DNA of 64,000 bases, taken from positions 1,459,977-1,523,976 of the forward strand of contig NC_018068.1 of assembly GCF_000255115.2 (NCBI RefSeq), written 5' to 3'. Origin of the DNA: Desulfosporosinus acidiphilus SJ4. GTDB lineage: Bacteria; Bacillota; Desulfitobacteriia; Desulfitobacteriales; Desulfitobacteriaceae. Positions 45,117-53,487 of this stretch are shown here, in pieces. Position 1 is the first letter of the stretch. Each line of letters begins with the position of its first letter. The translations under genes and the position numbers were made by a program. The notes under the pieces are model-generated. The model saw only the letters and a list, made by a program, of their open reading frames with translations. It had not been told where the DNA came from and made no database searches.

Positions 45117-46904
45117 ATGCAGTTTCAGGATGATATTCGTCAGGATATCAAGACGTTTTGGGGAATTTCCATCGATAAAATGCTCAAGGTTCTCGTTCCC
45201 CTGGGTCTCATCCTGGCCGGTTATATTCTATGGTTCCCGTTTCCCGAGATCATTGGGCGGATGGGCATTGCGATCGGTGTTTTCCTCCTTGTCGCCGGGT
45301 GCATGGCCCTGGATCTCCCCCGGTATGTGGGGATCTTTAAACGCTATCGCAAACGCTTAAAGATTTTAGCGGATAAACCAGGGTCTAAACGTTCTGAGCA
45401 GAATGTAACCTGCCTCCAGGATCTCATTCGGGCCGAAATGCTCCATTATAGGGAGGACAAGGTTCTGGTGGAATGGGATAACGGCTGGGTTTCCGTACTT
45501 TGTTACGTGCAGGCAGAACCCATCGATTTTGAATCTCCCAAAACGGTGGCCTTGACACAGAAAGGATTAAAGGATGCCCTGGCGGTAGCTTCAGCAAACC
45601 AGATGCGATTGCGCTGGATCGATGATGCCGACCTTGAGTATGAGGAAACCTTTTGGAAGGAACGGCGGGAGCAGGCCCTTACGGCGATTCTGCCGGGTGG
45701 GAGGGACTTGACGCTGGATCGGATGGCGAACTCTGAAACCTTTTCTAAGTCGATGGCCGTCACCAACCGTTTGTTTCTCCGCATCGACGGTAGCCTTACC
45801 CATCTTATGCGGGATGAAACCGGCGATACGGATTTAGAACGTAAAGAACTTGCTCTAGCCAGTTTTTCCTATACCGTCAACAGCTTTATCGAGGTCATGC
45901 AGCGAGCAAAACTCAACCTTGCTCCCATGGGGGAAGAGGATTTGCTTTGGGTTATTCATCGTGACGTCGCCCCTTGGACTCGGAGCAAACTTACCTTACC
46001 CCTGGGATTTGCGGAGGAACCCATAGATGAGGATATTACCGATGATGGCTATGACGAAGAGGTCTATGAAGAAAACTATATCGATTTTGAGATTCCAGCG
46101 ATCAAAGAGGTTATAGCGGAACCCGAGATTTTGTCAAAACCTGAAATGACTCTCTCGATTCTGGAAAAGCCTCAGGCCCCCCCTGCAGTGCAAACAATTT
46201 CTAAAGAAGACCTCACGCCATCTCAAGGCACGATAGCGCCGTCTTCTATAAATCCCTTCAAGATAACGCCGAACCCTTTTGCCAAGATCACCCAAGAGAA
46301 TTCACGGGGTTTAAGTACCCAAAAGCAGAAGGTCGTTCCCTTAGTGAAGCCCCTACGATTTCCGGAGAATGTTGTCCTCGTGCTTGGAACCAAGCGTTAT
46401 GTTGGAGTCACCACGGTTGCCGTGAATCTTACGCCGCACGACGGATTGCTGGTTAATTTAGAGCGCGGAGAGCAGCCGGCAGAGTGGCCGAATCTCTTCA
46501 CCGTTTCGGACGTTTCCGGAGAACAGAGAGTTTCGGATATCGCCAAACTGGCAGAAAGCTTCGACCATGTGACCGTCGACCTTGGCCTTGTGACGAGCGA
46601 CTGTACTGATTTACTGAACGCCTCTCAAACAATTATCTATGTCACAGATAATCAGCCGGGGAGTTTAGGATCCTCGCTCCAGCAAATAGAAACACTCCCC
46701 GCCGACAAGATGGTCTTGGCGATTACCAAAGCCATGCCTTCAGGTTTATCTCCGGGATTGTTAAGCGCTCAGCTGGGCATGCCCATCGGCATCATGATCC
46801 CCTTTGACCATGGCTATGGCGAAAACTTTGGCCTGTCTCTCCCGCGGAAACCTTGGGACATCCTACGTCAATTGACGATGAAACGTGAGGTGGCATCCTT
46901 ATGA
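45117..46904 (+). CDS. PrgI/VirB3 helices fused to a VirB4-N-like and degenerate MinD-like domain
   Basis: 595 residues, GGAAAGG upstream of ATG. Two helices at residues 24-65 fit PrgI/TcpE (VirB3). Residues 95-300 look like the N-terminal half of VirB4 (KVLVEWDNGWVSVLCYVQ; TNRLFLRIDGS). A 100-residue acidic/proline linker leads to a P-loop NTPase-like end (from about 420) whose Walker A reads GTKRYVGVTT with no catalytic lysine but VNLTPHDGLLVNLE and VTVDLGLV keep the MinD-type strands. It overlaps the VirB4 gene by 4 nt. Such a fusion is not one I know. Confidence 0.6.
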   Translation: MQFQDDIRQDIKTFWGISIDKMLKVLVPLGLILAGYILWFPFPEIIGRMGIAIGVFLLVAGCMALDLPRYVGIFKRYRKRLKILADKPGSKRSEQNVTCLQDLIRAEMLHYREDKVLVEWDNGWVSVLCYVQAEPIDFESPKTVALTQKGLKDALAVASANQMRLRWIDDADLEYEETFWKERREQALTAILPGGRDLTLDRMANSETFSKSMAVTNRLFLRIDGSLTHLMRDETGDTDLERKELALASFSYTVNSFIEVMQRAKLNLAPMGEEDLLWVIHRDVAPWTRSKLTLPLGFAEEPIDEDITDDGYDEEVYEENYIDFEIPAIKEVIAEPEILSKPEMTLSILEKPQAPPAVQTISKEDLTPSQGTIAPSSINPFKITPNPFAKITQENSRGLSTQKQKVVPLVKPLRFPENVVLVLGTKRYVGVTTVAVNLTPHDGLLVNLERGEQPAEWPNLFTVSDVSGEQRVSDIAKLAESFDHVTVDLGLVTSDCTDLLNASQTIIYVTDNQPGSLGSSLQQIETLPADKMVLAITKAMPSGLSPGLLSAQLGMPIGIMIPFDHGYGENFGLSLPRKPWDILRQLTMKREVASL

Positions 46905-48832
46905 GTTGGGACTTTACCAAACTTGCTCAAAAAATTCCTCTGCCGAAAGAGCTTCAAGAACATCTCTTTCGTTTCCTGCCCATCCCGGTGAATCCCTACG
47001 TTCCTGTTAAAGACGGGTTTGATGCTCAAGGTTTACGGGATGCTGCAGGCCTGGCCCAAGAATCCGATGAATCCTTGTCGACCATGTATCTCAGGCTGGG
47101 CAAAGGCCCTAATACGGTCTACACCTCGACCTTGTTGATCAAGCGTTTTCCTCAAAACTTAAACTTCGGTCATTTCAGAAATCTCGCTTTTGGCAATCGA
47201 GATGCTGGAGGTGTTCCTTCTATCCATTCCGTTCGCTATACTGTGGAAATTCATCCCATCGTCAAAAGCCTCGCTAGTAAAGCGAATGAACACAAGCTAA
47301 ACCGGCTGCGTCATGACATTGAGGACGCAACGAGCCGGCATCAGATTCCCGATTCCGAGCTTGTCAAAGCTTATGAATCTCTGAAGAGGATTATTAACGA
47401 GGTTGAATATACCGACAATCTACCCTTTGAAATCTGGGTATACATCACAGCTTGGGCTCCCACGGTACAAGCCCTGAGAAAAACAATTAAAGAAATTAAG
47501 GACCAGTTAGCCGAAGATAAAACGAAGGTTAATTCCCTTTCCTTTGAACAGCTGCAGGGATTTCAAGCCGGGCTTTCCCTGGGACTCACGCCGGAAGAAC
47601 TTTATAAAGAATATCCCGGACGGTTTGTCACCAGCGATCCCTTAACGTGTCTGACACCGTTTGTTAACGGCAGTATTTCCGACGGTACAGGCATTGATTT
47701 CGGGAACAGCACCCGTAATAACAGTCGTATCCTTATAGACCTTATAAAAGGACAAGGCGGCAAGAATATTGCCATCCTGGGAACCACCGGCAGCGGTAAA
47801 TCAGCAGCCCAAAAGGCCCTGGGCCAAAGCCTTATGGAGCATGGTTTTCGCGTCATCTACTTAGATTTCAACGGAGAATTCTATGTTTGGTGCCTGAATA
47901 ACGGCGGTGCTTACCTAGACCAGAGGACTCAAACCGGAACCTATATTGAACCCATGATGATTTATCCTCAAGTCTCGGAACTGGACAGTAATCCTATAGA
48001 TACCATGATTGCCCGCGTCATGCGAACGATCTCCATTTTAGCAGATACTGAGGAGGAATATTTCTTAGTCCCCTGCGATCAGGCGATTGCCCAAGTCCTT
48101 TTCGAGAATAATATGGACCGGGAAAAGCCTGAAACCTGGTTTACTAAATCTCTTCGCATTACGGATTGGTACAAAGCCCTTTGTGACATCCACACTCCGG
48201 GGGCTCAAGACTTACGGATCCGTATTCAGCGCTATTTTGAAGGCGGACAGAGCCATCTCTTCGGGAAAGGTGAACCTCTGAAGTTGGATTCCCAGATGAT
48301 TGTTGTCCGTCTGTCCAATCCCGAAGAGGCCGGGGAGGATACGCGGGCCAGTCTCGTGAAAATGACCTTAGCCTTGGATACCATTTCGGAACAAATTAAA
48401 CGCGATAAACTTCTGGGCGAACGGTTCACAGCAGTGTTTATGGACGAATTGCAGCGTTCGATTAATAACCCGGTGATTGAGAAATTTCTAAACACCTGGG
48501 CGACGTCTATTCGACATCAAAACGGGATGGTCGTTACCGGCTCCAATAAGGTCTCTGTGTATTTAGGGGAAAAGGCCCCGGCTCAATCGATTTGGAGCAA
48601 CAGCTATATAAAAATGATTTTTTGGATCGAAGACAATGAACTGGAAATTCTTAAGTCGAGTAAGGCGGTTCCGGAACCCGTGATCGAAGCCATTCAAAAT
48701 AGCTATGGGCAGCACACCTTTATGCTGAAAGTGGCGGACCGAAACTGGGAACAAGCCCGATATGAACTGTCACCTTTGGAACTAGAACTCTATGCAACCC
48801 GAGGATTGAAGGACAAACGATCTGTGGTATAA
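46901..48832 (+). CDS. virB4: VirB4/TraC-type conjugation ATPase
   Basis: 643 residues, starting in the stop of the previous gene. N-terminal part (1-270) is helical and includes the channel-docking region. The motor domain has Walker A GTTGSGKSAA at about residue 293, FRVIYLDFNGEF next, and Walker B TAVFMDELQRS near 510; the C-terminal ATPase lobe ends at about 610. VirB4 powers conjugative channel assembly and substrate transfer. The ordinary TcpA/VirD4-like coupling protein is absent; the FtsK homologue at 53488 may replace it. Confidence 0.9.
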   Translation: MSWDFTKLAQKIPLPKELQEHLFRFLPIPVNPYVPVKDGFDAQGLRDAAGLAQESDESLSTMYLRLGKGPNTVYTSTLLIKRFPQNLNFGHFRNLAFGNRDAGGVPSIHSVRYTVEIHPIVKSLASKANEHKLNRLRHDIEDATSRHQIPDSELVKAYESLKRIINEVEYTDNLPFEIWVYITAWAPTVQALRKTIKEIKDQLAEDKTKVNSLSFEQLQGFQAGLSLGLTPEELYKEYPGRFVTSDPLTCLTPFVNGSISDGTGIDFGNSTRNNSRILIDLIKGQGGKNIAILGTTGSGKSAAQKALGQSLMEHGFRVIYLDFNGEFYVWCLNNGGAYLDQRTQTGTYIEPMMIYPQVSELDSNPIDTMIARVMRTISILADTEEEYFLVPCDQAIAQVLFENNMDREKPETWFTKSLRITDWYKALCDIHTPGAQDLRIRIQRYFEGGQSHLFGKGEPLKLDSQMIVVRLSNPEEAGEDTRASLVKMTLALDTISEQIKRDKLLGERFTAVFMDELQRSINNPVIEKFLNTWATSIRHQNGMVVTGSNKVSVYLGEKAPAQSIWSNSYIKMIFWIEDNELEILKSSKAVPEPVIEAIQNSYGQHTFMLKVADRNWEQARYELSPLELELYATRGLKDKRSVV

Positions 48833-48868
48833 GCTTTGTGGAAATGATGAAAGGGGGAGATGATTTCG

Positions 48869-49609
48869 ATGCCATTAAATGTTAATAACTTAACCCAAGC
48901 CTATTTCCAGATTCTTGAGGGGAAAATCCCTACGAATATCGCCTTGCAGCCGATTATAGACCTTACGAATTCTACAATTCTTGGTTATGAGGCCTTGGCA
49001 CGCTGGTCTAGTTTCTCCCCCATGGAGATCATTTCGTTAGCCTATCACTATAAGGGTCTAGAACGACTTGAATCGTTGATCGTTGAGGCGATTCTCAAGA
49101 GCTGGCACCGAATCCCTGGACTCTTATTTATTAATGTTCACCCGTCGATCGTCAATCCTGATTTATGGAGCATTTTTCGTGGTCGCAATGTGGTCCTGGA
49201 GATTACCGAGGTTGAAACGATTCATTGGGAAGGCGTCCTTCGTCTTCGGAACATGGGGTTTCCTTTAGCCATAGATGACTTGGGAACTGGATATGCAACC
49301 TTTGACACACTCCTGCAGCTACGCCCGGAGTACTTAAAATTAGATAAAGTTCTTACCCAATCTATCCATGTTAAAGCCCGAAATAGTCTCCTAACCGCCA
49401 TGGTGGATCACGCTCGGCGATTAGGTTCTAAGGTTATTGCGGAGGGGATTGAAACCAAGGAACAATGGCAGGCGGCTCAAGAATCTGGATGTCACTTTGG
49501 GCAGGGATATTTCTTGGGTAAACCTCAGTTGTTTAAACGAAACAGAGCCATTATGAGAAACGATGAGCAAGAGAACGAGGAGGGAGCTTTAAATGGACAA
49601 GTGGTTTGA
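48869..49609 (+). CDS. EAL-domain cyclic-di-GMP phosphodiesterase
   Basis: 246 residues from ATG 48869; the in-frame ATG 48860 is too near the AAGGGGGAG. All catalytic residues of the family look present: E in YEALARW, N in LFINVHP, E in VVLEITE, DD in AIDDLGTGY, K in YLKLDK, E in VIAEGIET and Q in FGQGYF. It should hydrolyse c-di-GMP to pGpG. No GGDEF, PAS or membrane part is fused. Located between the VirB4 gene and small genes of the same operon, it links transfer or pilus activity to the host second messenger. Confidence 0.92.
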   Translation: MPLNVNNLTQAYFQILEGKIPTNIALQPIIDLTNSTILGYEALARWSSFSPMEIISLAYHYKGLERLESLIVEAILKSWHRIPGLLFINVHPSIVNPDLWSIFRGRNVVLEITEVETIHWEGVLRLRNMGFPLAIDDLGTGYATFDTLLQLRPEYLKLDKVLTQSIHVKARNSLLTAMVDHARRLGSKVIAEGIETKEQWQAAQESGCHFGQGYFLGKPQLFKRNRAIMRNDEQENEEGALNGQVV

Positions 49610-49835
49610 GACATTCTTCGAAGAAAAGGACATGCCTTTTAAAACGTTTGAGATAGAACATCACGGGACAATCCATCTCATTGACAGCGATTTTGTGATT
49701 AAACTCATAAAGACCTGTTCAGAGGAAGAGAAAAAGGCCATTCAAGAGATGCTTATTCGTATTGATTTTAGAAATGGTGATGTCAATGACTACTTGCACC
49801 ATCTCGCTGTAGGCTATGTGAAGACACATTTTTGA
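49593..49835 (+). CDS. Small hypothetical protein
   Basis: 80 residues, ATG overlapping the end of the EAL gene by 17 nt, with GAGGGAG upstream. Acidic, two-helix plus strand pattern (IEHHGTIHLIDSDFVIKLI). No family recognised. It is co-translated with the phosphodiesterase and may affect it. Confidence 0.65.
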   Translation: MDKWFETFFEEKDMPFKTFEIEHHGTIHLIDSDFVIKLIKTCSEEEKKAIQEMLIRIDFRNGDVNDYLHHLAVGYVKTHF

Positions 49836-49954
49836 TAGGTACGGTTGCGGTTTAGTTAGAAAGGGTATGGGAGGATGGAATAAGCCTTAAACATTACTAG
49901 GTGGAGGTAACTTGAAACGAGACAATAGCTTGATGTTAGGAGGTTAAGAAAGCC

Positions 49955-50170
49955 ATGCTTTTAAAGGCCCAAAACTTAAAGGTGGGGGATCAGCTTGCAG
50001 AGGACGATGGATTCCTTTGGGATATTACAGAGATTATTAACGAGACAGAAACTTCGATGACCGTGAGGCTTAACTCGGATTTTTCTAGTTTTAAAGACCA
50101 TTGGAGATCCGGACAGGGTTGCTTGAAGACCTTTGATAAACGCAGCATCCTTCAGGGCGTATCGGTCTAG
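49955..50170 (+). CDS. Small hypothetical, DUF-like beta protein
   Basis: 71 residues with TAGGAGG upstream of ATG 49955. It reads LLKAQNLKVGDQLAEDDGFLW then VTEII-like strands; a compact beta-barrel is likely. No family recognised. A 119-bp gap separates it from the previous gene. Confidence 0.6.
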   Translation: MLLKAQNLKVGDQLAEDDGFLWDITEIINETETSMTVRLNSDFSSFKDHWRSGQGCLKTFDKRSILQGVSV

Positions 50171-50223
50171 GGACCATTCTGTCGTTAGCAGTTAATCAAA
50201 ATAAGATAAAGAGGGGATTATCC

Positions 50224-50481
50224 ATGACAACTGAGGAACTCAATGCAAAGCTTCAAATCGTAAGCATGAAGGGGAAACGCTTTAAATGCCCAGGGGGTTA
50301 CTGTGAGTTTGACCGTGGTTTTGCCTTCTTTGTCCCAGGACTAGGGTATCTCGCATTCACAGATTCTAAGGAAATTCCCTATATGCCTCAAGGAGGAAGA
50401 GAAGCCTTGGAGAGTATTCTTGAGGCCGGCGGGATGCTTGATTACGAAACCATCATTTTCATACAAGAGATGAATCCTTAA
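50224..50481 (+). CDS. Small hypothetical protein
   Basis: 85 residues, AGAGGGGA before ATG. KGKRFKCPGGYCEFDRGFAFFVPG has a Cys-x4-Cys pair that may bind metal. No family recognised. Part of the small-gene run between the EAL gene and the prepilin peptidase. Confidence 0.65.
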   Translation: MTTEELNAKLQIVSMKGKRFKCPGGYCEFDRGFAFFVPGLGYLAFTDSKEIPYMPQGGREALESILEAGGMLDYETIIFIQEMNP

Positions 50482-50525
50482 ATCATTAGATCACTGGGCA
50501 AATCAGAAATAAGGGAGAGTTGCTG

Positions 50526-50696
50526 ATGGAAGAAATAAATACGATGAGTCTGAAAAAGAAATTAGTTTTAGGAGTGTTGCTCGTCATTGGCCTGGGTATT
50601 GTAGGCTCGATCAATTATTACCTGCCAAATTCGACTCTTGCGGGCGTTGGCGGCTGGTTTAATCCGTTACACATTACCTATGTTAATAAAAACTGA
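50526..50696 (+). CDS. Short single-helix membrane peptide
   Basis: 56 residues, MEEINTMSLKKKLVLGVLL then VIGLGIVGSINYYLPNSTLAGV, GGGAG-type purines (GGGAGAG) upstream. One helix, with a positively charged N-terminal flank. Its role is unknown. An interior methionine at LSLKKK (MSLKKK) is the alternative start. Confidence 0.5.
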   Translation: MEEINTMSLKKKLVLGVLLVIGLGIVGSINYYLPNSTLAGVGGWFNPLHITYVNKN

Positions 50697-50712
50697 AAGG
50701 GAGATTTTGCTC

Positions 50713-51180
50713 ATGGAATACTCTTTTTTCAAAACGGAAGGAAGCCATCTTTTAACATTTTTAAACTATATGGACGCAAAGGCTTCTATCATTGTACGGG
50801 AAGTAATCAACCTATATTTTCTCGTCGCCTCACTATTTCTGGCAGTACCAGGGCTGTATCGCCTGATAAACATATCGAAAGATACTAATTTTGAAAATGC
50901 ATCTTCCTCGCTGCTTACCTTTTGGCTGTTCGTTTCCGGCTTTTGTGCTCTATTCGGCTACATGTTCAACCATAGCCGTTATTCTCTTACGTTCTATTTC
51001 TCCTTCTGTTTGTTTTTTACGCTTATTACGGGGCTAGGTTTCTTGGCCTATCATGAAAGCTATTTTTTCTTCCTTGGAGTCTGGTTCATCTCATTGGCAG
51101 CTGTAAAAGCCCTTCCAGCCCTTAAACGACGTATCCAGGCCCGAGAAAATGTCGGTCTCCATGAGGACTGGGTTCAATGA
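50713..51180 (+). CDS. Four-helix membrane protein
   Basis: 155 residues from ATG 50713, with GAAAGGGAG upstream. Helices at about 30-50, 66-90, 93-115 and 120-140. Its end overlaps the prepilin-peptidase gene by 4 nt (ATGA), so the pair is translated together. Family unknown. Confidence 0.65.
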   Translation: MEYSFFKTEGSHLLTFLNYMDAKASIIVREVINLYFLVASLFLAVPGLYRLINISKDTNFENASSSLLTFWLFVSGFCALFGYMFNHSRYSLTFYFSFCLFFTLITGLGFLAYHESYFFFLGVWFISLAAVKALPALKRRIQARENVGLHEDWVQ

Positions 51181-51653
51181 GTCGTTTAGTTTATTTTCAT
51201 TGGTTAGTACAGTTCCTCTTTGTCCTGCTAATTCTCGGTTTGTCTATTACAGACTACTGCACCATGCGGCTGCCGGATAAATTTACGATTCCCTTACTGG
51301 GAATAGGGCTTCTCAATGCTTTTCTGGATGGCCCTCAAAACGGATTGTTTAGTTTGATGACAGTGTTGGGATTCGGTCTGGTATTTTGGCTTATTGCTAA
51401 AGCCTTTCCCCAGGATATGGGCCTCGGAGATGTCACATTTGTTACGGCTCTCAGCTTATTTTTTGGGTTTCCCTTAATCGTTCCTGTAATTATTTTAGCC
51501 TGCTTAACCGGCTTACTAACGGGAACAGGTTTGCTGCGAATCCGTAAGACGAGTCTAAAACAGCAGCTGCCTTTTGGCCCATACTTGAGTTTCGGCTCTT
51601 TGATCGTGCTGGTATGGGGCAACAAGATCCTAACTATTATAGGGCGTTTTTAG
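51177..51653 (+). CDS. tadV: Type IV prepilin peptidase (TadV/CpaA, A24)
   Basis: 158 residues. SITDYCTMRLPDKFTIP carries the first catalytic aspartate in helix 1 and GLGDVTF the second, the paired aspartates of the A24 peptidase family. Five to six helices. It removes the leader of pilins and pseudopilins of this locus. Short form without the N-methylase domain, as in Tad systems. Hairpin terminator after it (51697-51722). Confidence 0.9.
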   Translation: MSRLVYFHWLVQFLFVLLILGLSITDYCTMRLPDKFTIPLLGIGLLNAFLDGPQNGLFSLMTVLGFGLVFWLIAKAFPQDMGLGDVTFVTALSLFFGFPLIVPVIILACLTGLLTGTGLLRIRKTSLKQQLPFGPYLSFGSLIVLVWGNKILTIIGRF

Positions 51654-51696
51654 CACTATAATTTATATTTCTGAAGATAAATAGAAGAAACCCTTG

Positions 51697-51722
51697 AACC
51701 GGACAGAGTTGTCCGGTTTTGT
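51697..51722 (+). terminator. Terminator after the prepilin peptidase
   Basis: AACCGGAC AGAGTT GTCCGGTT followed by TTGT. Confidence 0.7.
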
Positions 51723-51779
51723 CCGTTTGTGGGTAGTTTTTGTGGGTGTTTTTCTTACAGGTTATAGGAGGAGAAAAAT

Positions 51780-52448
51780 ATGGTTTCAAAACTACTAAAG
51801 TGGGTTATGGTTCCTGGCGTGATCACTGCACTCCTGCTTATGTCGATTGTTTTTATCCCTGTTTTTGCTCTTGCCGGAAACGGACCGGATCGTTTTTATA
51901 ACACTCAAGACAACGGATCCGGCGACGGTGGAGGGGGCATTCCCAGCGGCGGTGCTATTCCTCCGGCAGACCTGCAATTTCACGAAGTTAATCCTGATGA
52001 CCTGCGAAATTTTCTAAGCAGCCAGGGAAGCTATTTGATCCGAGATGTGGATTCGTTTATTGCCAATGGCCGTACGTTTAACGTGAATCCGCTACTCCTG
52101 GTCGCTATTACAGGTCAAGAACAATCCTTTGATCCGGCACATAACAGCGATGCGGCCCAAGTCGAGAGAAACCCGTTCAATGTTTATGGGAGTTGGATGG
52201 CCTATTCCCCTGGTTTTAATAAAGCTTGTGAGGTAGCAGCCAGGACCGTGGCCACCAAATTGAGCTACCCTATCCCTTCCGGCGAGGATCCCATCCAATG
52301 GATTAACGATCCTAAGAATCCCTCGGGGTCTTATGCTGAAGACCTTAGATGGTGGAAAGGTGTCAAGTTCTGGTTTCAAACCTTGTCCTCAAGGCCAAAT
52401 AGTTATTTAGTTCCTTTAACGAGAGTAACAGGAGGTAATGCTCAATGA
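51780..52448 (+). CDS. Peptidoglycan hydrolase, VirB1-like
   Basis: 222 residues, TATAGGAGG before ATG. Signal peptide (1-32), a glycine-rich linker, and a glucosaminidase/lysozyme-like domain: VNPLLLVAITGQEQSFD with a catalytic-site glutamate, ERNPFNVYG and CEVAARTVATKL. This is the pattern of wall hydrolases that open peptidoglycan for transfer apparatus (VirB1 function). Overlaps the next gene by 4 nt. Confidence 0.75.
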   Translation: MVSKLLKWVMVPGVITALLLMSIVFIPVFALAGNGPDRFYNTQDNGSGDGGGGIPSGGAIPPADLQFHEVNPDDLRNFLSSQGSYLIRDVDSFIANGRTFNVNPLLLVAITGQEQSFDPAHNSDAAQVERNPFNVYGSWMAYSPGFNKACEVAARTVATKLSYPIPSGEDPIQWINDPKNPSGSYAEDLRWWKGVKFWFQTLSSRPNSYLVPLTRVTGGNAQ

Positions 52449-53200
52449 GTAAAAAATGGTTGATATCCGGTGCCTCAGTTTTCATGATCCTTCTCATCGC
52501 GTTGGGTTGGCATTATATCAGTACCAAAAAGGAGTCAAAACCAGTCCCAGTAGCCAAGCAAGAAACTCCAAAACCACAGCCCACAGCTCAACCTTCTAAA
52601 CAAGCTCCGTCAGGGTTTACTCCGAAGACATTTACCCAGCTGCATACAATGGATCAAGAGACGATTCGTGATCTCATTCAACAGGTTCGAAAGCTCGGCG
52701 ATCCTCAAGCAACCCCTGAAGCGTGCAGTTTATTGACGATCGGGGATACCCATTATGCCCTAACATCTTTCTGGGATCCTAATTATTACCGTGATCCTAG
52801 TATTTGGAAGGCCACGGAACAAAACAATCTTTGGTCTCCCGAACTCAAAAAAGACCTCTCCAAACCGGGAGCCTGGATGGTTGCGCTGTTAACAAAAGAT
52901 CCTAAAAGTCCTTTCCCAGACGTTGCCTTACGTTGGGCGGCCCCCCCGGATACCATGACGCCGCCGGCAGTTTCCCAAACTGAACCCGTCGCTCAGGCCT
53001 GTAATGCCGGATGGAATGAGATTCTTAAGCAAAAGTATGCGTTCTTCTCCTTTGTTAAGGCAACAGCGGACCAAACTACACTGCAGCTCCACTTTACCGT
53101 GGTTAAAACGGATAAACCTCAAAACGTGAGGGTAACGGTACCCATTAACGGCTCACTCAATAATTGGTCGTTGGGAGCAATCACGCTTCAAGATGAATAA
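52445..53200 (+). CDS. Membrane-anchored extracellular protein, unidentified
   Basis: 251 residues. One helix at residues 8-25, a disordered P/K-rich stretch (30-60) and a globular domain with several beta strands. It may be a channel or pilus accessory of VirB8/TcpC shape (N-terminal helix plus periplasm-side domain), but motif support is absent. It starts in the stop of the hydrolase gene and ends 17 bp before the next gene. Confidence 0.55.
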   Translation: MSKKWLISGASVFMILLIALGWHYISTKKESKPVPVAKQETPKPQPTAQPSKQAPSGFTPKTFTQLHTMDQETIRDLIQQVRKLGDPQATPEACSLLTIGDTHYALTSFWDPNYYRDPSIWKATEQNNLWSPELKKDLSKPGAWMVALLTKDPKSPFPDVALRWAAPPDTMTPPAVSQTEPVAQACNAGWNEILKQKYAFFSFVKATADQTTLQLHFTVVKTDKPQNVRVTVPINGSLNNWSLGAITLQDE

Positions 53201-53217
53201 GGAGGAGGTCGAAACCA

Positions 53218-53484
53218 TTGCCGATTCTGGTGGTCCTTGGAATAGGTCTCGTTCTTCTTTCTAAGAAACACGAGATTCAAAGACTGTGGAATTTCTTAGT
53301 GATTGTGCTAATCTGGCTTAATCTGGGAGCTTTGGTATGGCGTTTAGTGCCCCAGGCCCACTTACTTATTACCTATTGGAATAAACTCTATTTCCCCGCT
53401 GCACCGATCCTTCATCCCCTCATCGTGTTCGGACAAAACGTCGTGGTGAATGTCTATAAACTAGTTGCCGGTATGGGGGTGTAA
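53218..53484 (+). CDS. Small two-helix membrane protein
   Basis: 88 residues from TTG 53218 with GGAGGAGG 9 bp upstream. Helices about 1-15 and 22-42, a third short hydrophobic segment (58-80). It directly precedes the FtsK-like gene. Family not recognised; perhaps a membrane partner of the DNA motor. Confidence 0.55.
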   Translation: MPILVVLGIGLVLLSKKHEIQRLWNFLVIVLIWLNLGALVWRLVPQAHLLITYWNKLYFPAAPILHPLIVFGQNVVVNVYKLVAGMGV

Positions 53485-53487
53485 TTT

